The notes below the pieces were generated by a model. The model was given only the letters and a program-made list of their open reading frames with translations. It made no database searches and was not told the origin of the DNA. The position numbers and the translations under genes are program-made. A stretch of DNA of 64,000 nucleotides from JARFQH01 sp963825595 (GTDB lineage: Bacteria; Desulfobacterota; Desulfobacteria; Desulfobacterales; SG8-13), in contig CAWGUE010000005.1 of NCBI GenBank assembly GCA_963825595.1, positions 30,616-94,615 on the forward strand. Reading direction: 5' to 3'. Shown one piece after another: positions 47,767 through 57,223 of the stretch (within the stretch, counting starts at the first letter, position 1; every line of letters starts with the position of its first letter).

Positions 47767-48432
47767 TCAGCCGGCATTCTCTATCGGTTCCGGTATTTTC
47801 AGCTGGGCCAGGGCCTCCAGTTCTTCCATAATGAATTTCTGAGTGACATAGGCCAGGTTGCGATAGAAATCTTTTTCGGCGTGACGCATGACCCTGCCTG
47901 AAAAATCGGATACCCACGCGCCGATGTGGTCCTGCAGAAACGATTTCTGCCGTGTTAGATGCCCGCAGACGGTTTCGGTCTCCTCGGATCGGATCGCATC
48001 GATTTCGCTGAAGATGACAACGTACATGAACTCCAGTTCAGCGGCGATGTGGTCCGGGGCATCCTTGAAAGTTTCCGAAATGGAGAGGCCGCTTTCGAGG
48101 TAGCGTTTGCGAGCATCGACGGTGGAATCACCCATGATTTTTCGCTCTCCATCAAGATAGATGGAGCCATATGGAGGGGCGAGCAGCCGGTAGGGTCCAA
48201 TAAACAGACGGGCAAATTCACGCCTCAATTCTTCGATATTTTCGGTACGCTGCAGTTCACTTCGCATGAGCACGGTGGAGGCCAGGGCTTCGGAACCGAG
48301 AAACGCCAGCTGCCGTTCCATTTTTTTGAGCCGCGTGATCAGATCCATTTCCGGAATGTAGTAGCAATCCGACAGCCCCTTGTAGACGTCCATTCGGGCA
48401 GTCTCTCGCAAAATCAGGTCAGTGACGTTCAT
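47767..48432 (-). CDS. arrD: TorD/DmsD-type chaperone for the arsenate reductase
   Basis: A 221-residue all-helical cytoplasmic chaperone. Family segments are FARLFIGPYRLLAPPYGSIY and DAPDHIAAELEFMYVV (the E/D-x-DHxxxELEFM motif). Such proteins bind the TAT signal of their molybdoenzyme and hold it for cofactor insertion. Position after arrC makes ArrA the likely client. The symbol follows the arrABCD arrangement. Confidence 0.85.
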   Translation of the reverse strand: MNVTDLILRETARMDVYKGLSDCYYIPEMDLITRLKKMERQLAFLGSEALASTVLMRSELQRTENIEELRREFARLFIGPYRLLAPPYGSIYLDGERKIMGDSTVDARKRYLESGLSISETFKDAPDHIAAELEFMYVVIFSEIDAIRSEETETVCGHLTRQKSFLQDHIGAWVSDFSGRVMRHAEKDFYRNLAYVTQKFIMEELEALAQLKIPEPIENAG

Positions 48433-48557
48433 TTCGATCTCCCGGTCGGTTGTGGGTTCCTTCGAGATAGCCTCCCCTTACAGGCGATAGAAGGTCGCTT
48501 CCGGAAGGGGAGGCGCCGATGGCGGCAAAAACAGGTAAACCAACTCCTGTCCGAGAA

Positions 48558-49706
48558 TCACGCCGGCTCTGCTTCCAGCTTGAGGAACCGTTCACCCAGC
48601 GTGTACAGCAGCAGCATGACCGCCAGTGCCAAAGCGAAAACCAGCCATTCCCAGACACTTGGGAAATAGCTGATGAATTGCGGATACTGCTCGGCCTTGG
48701 GCCCCACCGGACGACTCTGGCCGGCCAGCAGGATCTCCATGTGCATCATCAAGGTGCCCACCAGCACCAAGGCCGAAGCCACCAGTCGGCTGGTATCGAT
48801 CTGGCGTATGGAGGGAATGGCCATCATGACAAACGGAAGGAATAGACCGAGGATCACCTCGATGTGAAAAGGTCCCATCGTGCCGAAGGAGTGCTCGAAC
48901 TTGCGATAGCTCAGGAACTCCGGGATGGTCGTTGCCGACTCGAAGGCGTATTTCACCAGCGTGAAGACCACAACGGTGCCTAATGACCAGGCGAATATCC
49001 GTGTGAAGTCGTCACCGATGATCCGCCCCACTTCGGGAGTTTCGGTTCCGGTGATCCGCGCCTGCACCAGGTTGTAGAATAAGAACAGGGCGGTACCGCT
49101 CAAGATGCTCATCAGCAGACAAAAGACGGACATCAACGGCCCGAAATAAGTGACCCTGGATTCGGTCAGACCAAAGACGGAGCCGATCATAAGCGGTGCA
49201 ATCAGGGCGCACAAAAACGATACGGTCCCCAACGCCTTGCTGAAACCGCTGTGCCAATCACCGGTATGCAAGCGCCAGAATTTCAGGATCAGGACCACCA
49301 ACTCGATGCTGTAGATAAAGCCCATCCACCAGATTGGAGAGCTGAAATTGGGAGAGAGCATGATGTAGATCGTGTGAAATACGTTGCCCAGCTCCAGGCC
49401 GATGGAAACGAACCCACCAATCAGGGTGGCAATAGCCAGAAACACCAGCCGCTTGGCCACCGGATAATATTTCTTGACACCGAACACCAGCGGAATGGCC
49501 GCCAGAATGGTGATGCCCGAACTGGTCAGCGCCAGGAAAATGTATACCCCCAACGGCAGTGTCCAGAGCAGCACATCGTTGGCATTGAACAGGAAATGTC
49601 CTTCAGTGAACAATTTGAAGGTCGCCACCAGCCCGGCGACAATGATGATGCCGAGCAAACCCAGCCAGGTTCCGTAAAGTCCTTTGGAAGATTTTGCCTC
49701 ACTCAT
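48558..49706 (-). CDS. arrC: NrfD-type membrane subunit, arsenate reductase quinol anchor
   Basis: A 382-residue integral membrane protein with about ten hydrophobic helices (LYGTWLGLLGIIIVAGLVAT at the start; VFALALAVMLLLYTLGERFL at the end). It belongs to the NrfD/PsrC family, which anchors periplasmic molybdoenzymes and takes electrons from menaquinol. It begins one base before the end of arrB (stop at 49707). Conserved acidic and Arg residues occur in ELGNVFH and FHIEVILGL. Confidence 0.88.
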   Translation of the reverse strand: MSEAKSSKGLYGTWLGLLGIIIVAGLVATFKLFTEGHFLFNANDVLLWTLPLGVYIFLALTSSGITILAAIPLVFGVKKYYPVAKRLVFLAIATLIGGFVSIGLELGNVFHTIYIMLSPNFSSPIWWMGFIYSIELVVLILKFWRLHTGDWHSGFSKALGTVSFLCALIAPLMIGSVFGLTESRVTYFGPLMSVFCLLMSILSGTALFLFYNLVQARITGTETPEVGRIIGDDFTRIFAWSLGTVVVFTLVKYAFESATTIPEFLSYRKFEHSFGTMGPFHIEVILGLFLPFVMMAIPSIRQIDTSRLVASALVLVGTLMMHMEILLAGQSRPVGPKAEQYPQFISYFPSVWEWLVFALALAVMLLLYTLGERFLKLEAEPA

Positions 49707-50432
49707 TTAAATACCTCCTTTGCTCGGCTGGTAATGGGCCGGATTAAAATCACGAATGTAAAAAATATGCGGACCGGTGCCGAGCTGCTCCCGCAGCCGG
49801 AAGGGACGAAACTTCCCGAGCAGCTGACTCACCTTGCTGTTCGGGTCGCTGATATCGCCGAAGATTCTGGCGTCGGCCGGGCAGGCCTCGACGCAGAAGG
49901 GAAGATCCCCGTTTTTCAGCCGGTGATCGCAGAAGGTGCATTTTTCAACGACCCCCTTGGGCCGGATGGCAGAGAGCGTCGCACCGCGTTCCGGGTTGTA
50001 GTAGGGCGTTCCTTTTCCGCCCGCCTTGCGAACCTCCTCCGCCGGTGAAGATGTCACCCCCTCGATCAGGGCGTTCTTCTCCCTCCAGAAAGGGTGGGGC
50101 TCTCTCCAGTTGAAGTAGATGACGCCGTAAGGGCAGTTGAACTCGCAGTACTTGCAGCCGATACACTTGTCGGGATCGTGCATGGTGATGCCGTTGTCGA
50201 GCTTGTGCATGGCCCGGGTCGGGCAGCCACGCACGCAGGGTGCATTTTCACAGTGGTTGCACAGGGTCGGTATGTAGTGATAGCGCACATTCGGAAAGGT
50301 GCCCGAGGTTTCAGTAATCTTGTTCGACCAGTAGATCCCATCCGGCACGTTATTTTCAGTTCTGCAGGCGATGCTGCAAGCCCCGCAGCCGACGCATCGC
50401 TGCAAATCGATGACCATGGCATATCTTGGCAT
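49707..50432 (-). CDS. arrB: Four-cluster ferredoxin subunit of arsenate reductase
   Basis: A 241-residue electron-transfer subunit with four cluster motifs: CVGCGACSIACRTEN, CNHCENAPCVRGCP, CIGCKYCEFNCPYG and CTFCDHRLKNGDLPFCVEACP. This is the pattern of DmsB/PsrB/ArrB subunits, which relay electrons from the membrane subunit to ArrA. It has no TAT signal and would be co-exported with ArrA. It lies 12 bases after arrA. Confidence 0.92.
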   Translation of the reverse strand: MPRYAMVIDLQRCVGCGACSIACRTENNVPDGIYWSNKITETSGTFPNVRYHYIPTLCNHCENAPCVRGCPTRAMHKLDNGITMHDPDKCIGCKYCEFNCPYGVIYFNWREPHPFWREKNALIEGVTSSPAEEVRKAGGKGTPYYNPERGATLSAIRPKGVVEKCTFCDHRLKNGDLPFCVEACPADARIFGDISDPNSKVSQLLGKFRPFRLREQLGTGPHIFYIRDFNPAHYQPSKGGI

Positions 50433-50444
50433 TGTTTTGCCCTC

Positions 50445-53027
50445 CTACACTTTTTCGATTTTGACCCGCGTGCCGGCATGACGAACCGTGCTGCCGCTCA
50501 TCCGCTCGTAGACCGCTGGGATCAGGTCGTTGTTGTTTCCACCTCGGGGAATTTTACCAAACTCTTTAGCGGCCAGCCGGCCGTATACCCAATGACCTTG
50601 GCCGTAGCATTTGGCCACCGTGCCCGGCCGGACACCCTCCCAGAGTTTGGCGGTACACTCGATCTTTCCGGTCGGTGACGTCAGCCGGATCCGGTCGCCG
50701 GTTTTGAGGCCAAGCGTTTCACCGTCCACAGGATTGATCTTGGCCACGTCTTCCCAGGCTACGTCTCCGGGATCGAGATCCTTGAAATCGTAGTACCAGC
50801 TGCAGTTCGCCGAACGTCCTTCCCGGTTAAGCCTGGATTTGTGATCCACGAAAAGGAATGGATACGCCTTTGGATCCCCGTCAATGTAAGGTTCCTCATA
50901 ATGGGGAATAAAGGCCCGCTCACCCCGCGCCGCGTAAAAAATGACCTCCATTACATTATCCACGCTGGTGTTGTGTTTTTCAGCGTGCTTTTCGAGGGCC
51001 TCTTTGAGGGTTTCGCTATAAAACTCGAACATGCCGGTCTTGGTTTTCATCTTGCCCCAGCGCTTACGGAATGGGTACGGATCCGAGTTCCACACACCGG
51101 CCTTGGCAAATTCCTCCCAGCCGCTGAATTTGTCCCCGCCCTTGTGTTTTGCCGGATCCCAGAGGTTCTGAGTGGCAAACTTCAGGGCGTAGAGCGCGAA
51201 TTCTTTTTCGTTGGTCGGTTCTTTTCCGGTTTCCGGGTCCTTGTACTCTTTATAATGGCGCAGCAAATTGTCGAATCCGCGTTCGGCCAACTTTTCGGCG
51301 AGGAGCCAGGGAACTTCTGTTTCATCGATTTTGTAATCCCACACCGGCTCGACGATGGGCTGCATGATGGTCACATGCCGGTAGCCGTTGCCGTGGGATT
51401 TGACATAGCCCCACTTCTCGAACATGTGGTGGGTGTTGGGCAGCACGATGTCGGAAAACCAGGTGAATTCAGATGCGTTCGTGGTAATGTGCACCACAAA
51501 CGGGATCTTGGACAGCGCCCGCTCCCAACGCTCCGGCTGTCCGCATGAGAAGGTGAAGTTGTTCATGTAGCCGACTGCCACTTTTATCTCGTTGGGGTCT
51601 TCGTTCAGGATGCCGTCGGCCGCGTTGTTGGTGACCACCGCGCTGCCGGGTTTGCCGGAATTGATGGCGGGAAATTCGAGTCGTCCGCGGTGGTCGATTT
51701 TTTCGTGTTTCTTGCCCTTCTTGGCGATTTCGTCCATAAAATCGTCCGGTTTGGGAAATTTGGACGTATATTCTTTGTTGCTCTTGAGGGTGCCGCCAAC
51801 ATTGTCGACCCCTCCCGTAAGGCCGTTGAGGGCATGACAGATCATGCTGGTGTAACCGCCGCGCACCTGCATCACCGGGCCTCCACCCACCCAGGAAATG
51901 ACATGAGGAGCCGCCTTGGCATAATCTATGGCTACCTGCCGGATCTGATCGGCCGGTATCCCGCTGCGCTCGGCCGCCCATTCGGGAGTTTTGTCTTTCA
52001 GTTCCAGGTTCCACCACTTCACCAGGCCATAGGTGTACTTTTCTTCGAAATCCTCTTCGTAGACCTGCTGGTTGAGAACAAAGCGGTTCTCACCGTCTAT
52101 GAAATCGCCCACAAACTCCTTGTACCAGAGCCCTTCGGTCAGGATCACGTGGGCCAGGGCGGCGGCAAGGGCGGCATCCTGCCCCGGTTTTACCGGCATC
52201 CAGATGTCAGCCTTGGCGCCGGTGGCGGAAAGCCGCGGCTCGATCACCACGATCTCGGCGCGGTCGATAACCGATCCCCAGACCTGAGAGTAATAGGACA
52301 CTTGTCGGTTGGCGGCCAGCGGGTCCGCGCCCCAAATGAGCATGTAACGGGTGTTTTTCACGTCATACTGGCGGTAATCCCAGAGGCCCTCGGTATAGTA
52401 TGGACCGAACTTTTCAGCCTCGGCGCAGATAGCGCTGTGAGAGATGTTGTTGGGGGAGCCGATGATCTTGGTCATGCGGTCGTAGAGCACATCGCGCATG
52501 TAAGTATAGCGCCCCCGCATGAGCATGTATTTGTGGGTTTCGTTGGCGTTGCGAAGATCCATGATCCTGTCGGCCATGGTATTCAAGGCTTCGTCCCAGG
52601 AAATCGGTACGAACTTCGGATCTTCGCCTCGTCCCTTTTTCGGGTTGGTCCGCTTCATGGGGGTCTTGATCCGGTCCGGATCGTAGACCTGCTGAATCCC
52701 CAGATGGGACCGCGGGCAGCCGGCCCCGTTGTTGACCTTCGAGTGGGGATTTCCCCGGACTTTCACTGCCCGTCCATCGATGACATACACCTGCTTCGAG
52801 CACCATGAGGTGCACCCCTGGCAGGTGGCCGGCAGCCATTGCCCCATACCGCTCTTAGCACCGACGTCGGATGCCGCCAGCGCTTTCAGCTCTGGCTTGA
52901 GTCCTGCACCGGCAGCCACAGCAGCGCCGGTAACTGCCGAGGCCTTGATGAACGACCGTCTCGATAATTTGACATTACCGAGAAAACCCTCCATCAGACT
53001 TTTGCTTTCCTTTTTGATGTCGTCCAT
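50445..53027 (-). CDS. arrA: Respiratory arsenate reductase, molybdopterin subunit
   Basis: An 860-residue DMSO-reductase-family enzyme that reduces arsenate to arsenite in the periplasm as a terminal electron acceptor. A TAT signal (SRRSFIK, residues 22-28) precedes a [4Fe-4S] site C69-x2-C72-x3-C76-x27-C104. The RGRY at 171-174 is the mark of ArrA, where arsenite-oxidising ArxA has GRGWG. Cys201 in HSAICAEAEKFGP is the expected Mo ligand. Segments such as QQVYDPDRIKTPMKRTNPKK and HALNGLTGGVDNVGGT match ArrA closely by eye. Length is normal. Ribosome site GGAGG precedes ATG. It is followed by arrB, arrC and arrD. Confidence 0.9.
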   Translation of the reverse strand: MDDIKKESKSLMEGFLGNVKLSRRSFIKASAVTGAAVAAGAGLKPELKALAASDVGAKSGMGQWLPATCQGCTSWCSKQVYVIDGRAVKVRGNPHSKVNNGAGCPRSHLGIQQVYDPDRIKTPMKRTNPKKGRGEDPKFVPISWDEALNTMADRIMDLRNANETHKYMLMRGRYTYMRDVLYDRMTKIIGSPNNISHSAICAEAEKFGPYYTEGLWDYRQYDVKNTRYMLIWGADPLAANRQVSYYSQVWGSVIDRAEIVVIEPRLSATGAKADIWMPVKPGQDAALAAALAHVILTEGLWYKEFVGDFIDGENRFVLNQQVYEEDFEEKYTYGLVKWWNLELKDKTPEWAAERSGIPADQIRQVAIDYAKAAPHVISWVGGGPVMQVRGGYTSMICHALNGLTGGVDNVGGTLKSNKEYTSKFPKPDDFMDEIAKKGKKHEKIDHRGRLEFPAINSGKPGSAVVTNNAADGILNEDPNEIKVAVGYMNNFTFSCGQPERWERALSKIPFVVHITTNASEFTWFSDIVLPNTHHMFEKWGYVKSHGNGYRHVTIMQPIVEPVWDYKIDETEVPWLLAEKLAERGFDNLLRHYKEYKDPETGKEPTNEKEFALYALKFATQNLWDPAKHKGGDKFSGWEEFAKAGVWNSDPYPFRKRWGKMKTKTGMFEFYSETLKEALEKHAEKHNTSVDNVMEVIFYAARGERAFIPHYEEPYIDGDPKAYPFLFVDHKSRLNREGRSANCSWYYDFKDLDPGDVAWEDVAKINPVDGETLGLKTGDRIRLTSPTGKIECTAKLWEGVRPGTVAKCYGQGHWVYGRLAAKEFGKIPRGGNNNDLIPAVYERMSGSTVRHAGTRVKIEKV

Positions 53028-53117
53028 AATGCCTCCGTGTATCGGTTCATGATTGATCAGTTTATCTTTTCGGCTTCGATTGTGAACGAATGGAGCCGAT
53101 GAACGTGAGTCCGAGAC

Positions 53118-53525
53118 TTAATTACCACAACTCCATCCGTTTAAGGAGGTGCCCTGGATACCAGTTCGTTGTCGCGAATACACTTCAACCAGAAAGTCCA
53201 GTTCTTCCGGATCCAACGGCTTGCTCAAACAGGCATATATGTGCTGGGAAAGGGCATCTTTCAGATCCGGGTGAAGCCGGTGTTGCGATGTGCAAAAAAT
53301 GCTGACTTCTGCGAATCGCGTCTTTATTTGACGAATCATCCTGTTGGTTACCACAACCGAATCGACATCCATGATGGCCGCCAGGCAGCCGGTGTGACTG
53401 AGACCCTTCTTGAAGCTATCCAAACTCCGAAACACCCTGGCTTCGAATTGCCTCTCGCATAAAATGAAACGCAGTTCATCAATCTGCTGTTCGTCCTTGC
53501 TCAAAATGCAAATGCAGTTTCCCAC
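53118..53525 (-). CDS. Stand-alone receiver-like protein ahead of arrA
   Basis: A 135-residue protein with a receiver fold and no output domain. The phospho-acceptor candidate is in CLAAIMDVDSV, the Thr/Ser in IFCTSQH and the Lys in CLSKPLDPEE. The N-terminal acidic pair is weakened (ILSKDEQQ), so phosphorylation is uncertain. The start is GTG at 53525 with GAGG upstream. It is the first gene after the sigma-54 promoter at 53598-53613 and the last before arrA, 90 bases away, so it is probably co-transcribed with arr. Confidence 0.7.
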   Translation of the reverse strand: MGNCICILSKDEQQIDELRFILCERQFEARVFRSLDSFKKGLSHTGCLAAIMDVDSVVVTNRMIRQIKTRFAEVSIFCTSQHRLHPDLKDALSQHIYACLSKPLDPEELDFLVEVYSRQRTGIQGTSLNGWSCGN

Positions 53526-53597
53526 TGAAGAACCTCGTAGGACGAATAAAAAATGGATTGCGCCGACTTGTTTTACAAACGGACACTACTACTATGT

Positions 53598-53613
53598 AGC
53601 AATCAGTGTACCA
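53598..53613 (-). promoter_or_regulatory. Sigma-54 (-24/-12) promoter of the arr operon
   Basis: Read on the minus strand: TGGTACACTGATTGCT. It matches TGGYACRNNNNTTGCW at every fixed position, with correct spacing between GG and GC. It lies about 75 bases before the receiver gene and 570 before arrA, downstream of a sigma-54 activator gene. Confidence 0.8.
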
Positions 53614-53786
53614 GTAACGCGCGGGAAGAAGCGAATAAGGAAACAGAAATTCATACAAACCGTTACGAATTCATAAGTAACTGAAAACTTTAGACTATTT
53701 ATATAAAAAAATTAGTGTGATGTGAAAGTTAACTCAAAAAGAATTTAGAGACGGGGAACTATACAAAGGACTCACTGAATGAAGAC

Positions 53787-53888
53787 GTCCGGAAATCGGA
53801 CAATGAATTCGACTGCAGGAGTAAATGTTTAAAATCCAGCTGGTTATAGCGTCCGAAAACTGTACGATATGTGTCGGCGGCACCGGAC
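53787..53888 (-). promoter_or_regulatory. Candidate enhancer sites for the sigma-54 activator
   Basis: A perfect palindrome GTCCGGAAATCGGAC lies at 53787-53801. Related imperfect copies are at 53851-53865 (GTCCGAAAACTGTAC) and 53873-53888 (GTCGGCGGCACCGGAC), two helical turns apart. They lie 175-290 bases upstream of the sigma-54 promoter, a usual distance for activator binding. The rest of the 53526-54057 gap is AT-rich and holds no gene. Confidence 0.5.
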
Positions 53889-54057
53889 AATGACGCTGAA
53901 TCTGTCTTTTCAATTATATTATCGTTGAATTTTAAGCGTGAAAAATGAATAAAATGCTGGATTGATGGCTTTTGAATTTTGCTTACTAAACGAAAGAAAT
54001 GCGCAATGGTCGATTGCAGTCGGTACCAGAAACCAGGGTATGCAGGGACTCAATTGC

Positions 54058-56283
54058 TCAATGGATGGTGGGCTTGCGGATTTGATATTTTTTCAATTTT
54101 TCATAAAGGGTGCTCCGGCTAATTCCCAGGCGGGAAGCCGCAGATGTTTTGTTCCAGTCGCAACTCTCCAGCACCTCGAGGACCAGCTGGGCTTCATTTT
54201 CTATGATGGTCTGTTGCTGTTGGGTTGTATCCGGTTTTTCGAAGCCGGTCTCAGTGACAGATGAGGGAAAGTCGGAAGCCTCAATCTGCGCGTTTTTAGC
54301 GAGGACAACCGCATGCTCGATACTGTTTTCCAGTTCGCGTACATTCCCCGGCCAGGGATAATCGAGCAGCCTCCGCATGGCATCCGAACTGATCCGCTCA
54401 ACGGATTTGCCTTGCTCTGCGGCAAACTTATCCAGAAACAGGCGGGTCAGCAGGGGGATATCATTGGCGCGTTTTCTGAGGGACGGCAGGTTGATAGGAA
54501 TCACATTCAGCCGGTAATAGAGATCTTCTCGAAAACGCCCGATTTTAACCTCTCGCATTAGATCCTTGTTTGTCGCCGCCAGTACCCGGACGTTCACGTT
54601 TATCGATTCCTCCCCACCGACGCGCTCGAACTTGTGACTCTGCAAAACCCTAAGCAATTTGATTTGGGCCGAGGCGGATATCTCTCCGATCTCATCCAGA
54701 AATACCGTTCCGCCATGGGCCTGCTCGAATCTCCCTTTTTTCCTGCGTAGAGCGCCCGTGAACGACCCCTTCTCATGCCCGAACAACTCGCTTTCAAGAA
54801 GGGTTTGAGGATAAGCAGAGCAATTGATCACAACGAAAGATTTATGGCAACGATGGCTCGCCCGGTGTATGGCACGGGCCACCAGTTCCTTGCCGGTGCC
54901 GCTTTCCCCTTGAATCAGAACCGTTGCATCAGTCGGAGCAACGTCCTCGATGAGCTTATAGATGACCTGCATCTTGGGGTCCCGGCCCACCAGTTCGTCG
55001 AACCCGGATATGGCTTCTACGCGGCCCTTGATATGACGCATTTCCTCTTCGTTCAGGGCGGCACGGTGGATGGCCCCGGCAGTCTGCTGGAGGATGAGTT
55101 CGATGACCTCCAGGTCCTTGTTGACGCACTTGCATTCACCCGGGCAACCTATAAGAAGGGCACCGGAAGTCTGTCGGCGATGTTGGAGGGGAAACACGGC
55201 GATTTTTTCTGCTTTACGCATGTTTTCCGGTAACAACATCCCGGAAAAATCCTCCTCCCGAAAAAAACCGACCGAAGTGAGTGAGATGATTTTTTCAACA
55301 GCCGGGGCAAAAGAGTTCGCAGCCATGTTTCCTAATCCTTTCCCGGCTGACAAAATAAGGGCGGTACCCTCCCCGCTAAAAACCATCAGCGCCAGGTTGC
55401 GGCATTCAACGATATTACCTAAAGCATTCATGAGATAATCGGACACGTCGCTTAGGCCTGGCAAGGCGGATACCTCCCGGGAGATTGAAAGGGAGGTGGC
55501 CATGCGCTGGTGCGCCTTATCGAGTTCGCAGTGTTGATCTTCCAGCCGGCGGTTGGTGTCCTGAAGCCGCACGGTGTATTCGTTCAGGCGGACCAGCATC
55601 CGGTTGAAGGCCGTGGCAAGCTTGGTGACCTCTGCCCGTCCCTGCACCCTGATTTCAGAATCGAGATTGCCTTCATCGATCTTCTCGGCTGCATCCGCCA
55701 GCTTGACAAGCGGCCGGGTCAACCGGTGGATGAACAGGTGGCTGGCCAACAGGGCAAGCAGCAATATGCCCAAGGATATCAAGCTCATCTGGAGCCACAA
55801 ATCCCTTACTTGCGCCCGGTAGGGTGCCTCGGAAAGGCCCAGCCGGAGAACACCGGCCTTACCGCCGAATATCGGCCAGGCAATGTCAAGGAAGTGATCG
55901 TTACCTTCGGAGACAAATTTCTCGAGGTGCCCGCCATCACTGTCTGAAAATTCATTCGCATCTATCAGCTGGACCGGTACACCGCCAGTAAACGTATGGC
56001 TGAGCACTTTGCCGTTTTTGACGACAAAGATATAGGCGACATCCGGTGTGCTGATCATTTGGTCGTCCAGGAGTTTTTGCAGTCCGACACGGTCATTGAG
56101 AAGAATAGTATCGGCGGCATCCAGGCTCAAACTGTGGGCGATATTCTCCGCGCGGGCGACGGCCCCCTCGATCAAGCTTACGCCATAGCGGTGGGTGACG
56201 ATCTGGGAGATGATCAGCCCGCTGATGACCACCAGAATCGCTACGGTGAGCAGAAGCGTATTTTTAAGACTTTTCGGTTTCAT
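54058..56283 (-). CDS. Membrane-bound sigma-54-dependent activator with periplasmic sensor
   Basis: A 741-residue one-piece sensor and activator. Transmembrane helices at ~9-29 and ~163-185 bracket a periplasmic sensor domain. A HAMP domain (~186-238), coiled coil and GAF-like domain follow, then the AAA+ domain: Walker A GESGTGKE (~456), the sigma-54 loop GSFTGA (~503, Ser instead of Ala) and Walker B VFLDEIGE (~529). A Fis-type helix-turn-helix (TSAASRLGISRSTLYEKLKKY) ends it. ATG 56283 overlaps the preceding gene by 20 bases. Such activators are usually soluble, so membrane sensing built in is notable. It probably drives the promoter at 53598-53613. Confidence 0.87.
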   Translation of the reverse strand: MKPKSLKNTLLLTVAILVVISGLIISQIVTHRYGVSLIEGAVARAENIAHSLSLDAADTILLNDRVGLQKLLDDQMISTPDVAYIFVVKNGKVLSHTFTGGVPVQLIDANEFSDSDGGHLEKFVSEGNDHFLDIAWPIFGGKAGVLRLGLSEAPYRAQVRDLWLQMSLISLGILLLALLASHLFIHRLTRPLVKLADAAEKIDEGNLDSEIRVQGRAEVTKLATAFNRMLVRLNEYTVRLQDTNRRLEDQHCELDKAHQRMATSLSISREVSALPGLSDVSDYLMNALGNIVECRNLALMVFSGEGTALILSAGKGLGNMAANSFAPAVEKIISLTSVGFFREEDFSGMLLPENMRKAEKIAVFPLQHRRQTSGALLIGCPGECKCVNKDLEVIELILQQTAGAIHRAALNEEEMRHIKGRVEAISGFDELVGRDPKMQVIYKLIEDVAPTDATVLIQGESGTGKELVARAIHRASHRCHKSFVVINCSAYPQTLLESELFGHEKGSFTGALRRKKGRFEQAHGGTVFLDEIGEISASAQIKLLRVLQSHKFERVGGEESINVNVRVLAATNKDLMREVKIGRFREDLYYRLNVIPINLPSLRKRANDIPLLTRLFLDKFAAEQGKSVERISSDAMRRLLDYPWPGNVRELENSIEHAVVLAKNAQIEASDFPSSVTETGFEKPDTTQQQQTIIENEAQLVLEVLESCDWNKTSAASRLGISRSTLYEKLKKYQIRKPTIH

Positions 56284-57223
56284 CTTGCCTGACAGAGGGG
56301 TTAGAGCGCACTTGCCGGTAAATCTCTTTGACGGGCGCATACCAGTTGTCCTCGGGTGTCATGAAGCGGTCGATCATGAGTTCGTCCAGAATTTCTCGAC
56401 CTTCGGTCTCCTGGTGCATGGTCAAAAGGAGTTGTTGAATTTGTTTCTTCACATGAACGGAAAGATACGCGGAGGCCACTAAAGGGGGACTCCCAAAAGG
56501 TCTCGATTTTTTAATGACCCGTGTCATCGAGGTGTAGAAAGGATTTCTCTGATTGTAATATTCCCACAAGTGACCGTCGACCGTTGCGCCGTCGACAAGA
56601 CCCTTGGCAACGGCCAGAATCGAATTGTCATGGCTGTATGTAAAATTGACTTCTCTGAAAAAAGTTTCGGGGGTCTGATTGAGTTCCTTCAACCAAAATT
56701 TCGGCACCAATGCCCCGGTGTTCGATTCCGGATCGGTGAAGGCGAACACACGTCCTTTCAAATCCGAAAGGCTCTTAAAACCCTTGTCTTTATGTACAAT
56801 AAGATAGCTCTGGTAGAACGGTTCCCCCCGTACCACCGGTGTTGCCAGCGCATCGAATCCGAACACTTCCCTGCCGAGGGCGTATGGACCCGTGCAGATA
56901 AATGCCAGGTCGATTTCCCCTTTGGGAAAAAGCTCGTTGATTTCACTATAGGTTCTGCGCTGGATCAGGGTGATGTCGGTACCGAGTTTTCGGCCGATAT
57001 AATCGAGCAATTCCCGGTAATAGGAAAGGGTTTCCTTGGGGGAGATCATGGCGGCAACGGCCACACGCAATTTAGGATTATCGCTTGTGGGCGGTTCAGG
57101 TTGATCGACTTTTACTGTCTGGGAAAAATCGATCTGTTTATAACCGGTTTCACTGCTGCACCCGAGGGAAAAGACCAACAGGAATCCGGTTAGAAGGAAA
57201 AACGGACACGAGAGCGTCTGCAA
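56264..57223 (-). CDS. PhnD-like substrate-binding lipoprotein, candidate oxyanion sensor
   Basis: A 319-residue periplasmic binding protein of the phosphonate/phosphate type (PhnD, and AioX-like sensors of arsenic oxyanions). Segments are KLRVAVAAMISPKETLSYYR, GEIDLAFICTGPYALG and DLKGRVFAFTDPESNTGALVP. A lipobox FSLGC anchors it in a membrane. The open frame begins at TTG 57223 with a poor ribosome site. ATG 57243 has a strong AAGGAG but is out of frame; one more base in the A5 run at 57198-57202 would join it and give MSLHAGVCRRSRVRFF as a proper signal start. It overlaps the activator gene, so ligand sensing is its likely job. Confidence 0.8.
   Translation of the reverse strand: MQTLSCPFFLLTGFLLVFSLGCSSETGYKQIDFSQTVKVDQPEPPTSDNPKLRVAVAAMISPKETLSYYRELLDYIGRKLGTDITLIQRRTYSEINELFPKGEIDLAFICTGPYALGREVFGFDALATPVVRGEPFYQSYLIVHKDKGFKSLSDLKGRVFAFTDPESNTGALVPKFWLKELNQTPETFFREVNFTYSHDNSILAVAKGLVDGATVDGHLWEYYNQRNPFYTSMTRVIKKSRPFGSPPLVASAYLSVHVKKQIQQLLLTMHQETEGREILDELMIDRFMTPEDNWYAPVKEIYRQVRSNPSVRQDETEKS

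Noticed and set aside
51690..52808. Open frame of 372 codons on the plus strand opposite arrA
   Set aside because: arrA is unmistakable on the other strand; the opposite frame is a by-product of its codon bias.
50445..53027. Possible arsenite oxidase of the ArxA type
   Set aside because: The sequence has RGRY at 171-174, not the GRGWG motif of ArxA, and the surrounding segments look like ArrA.
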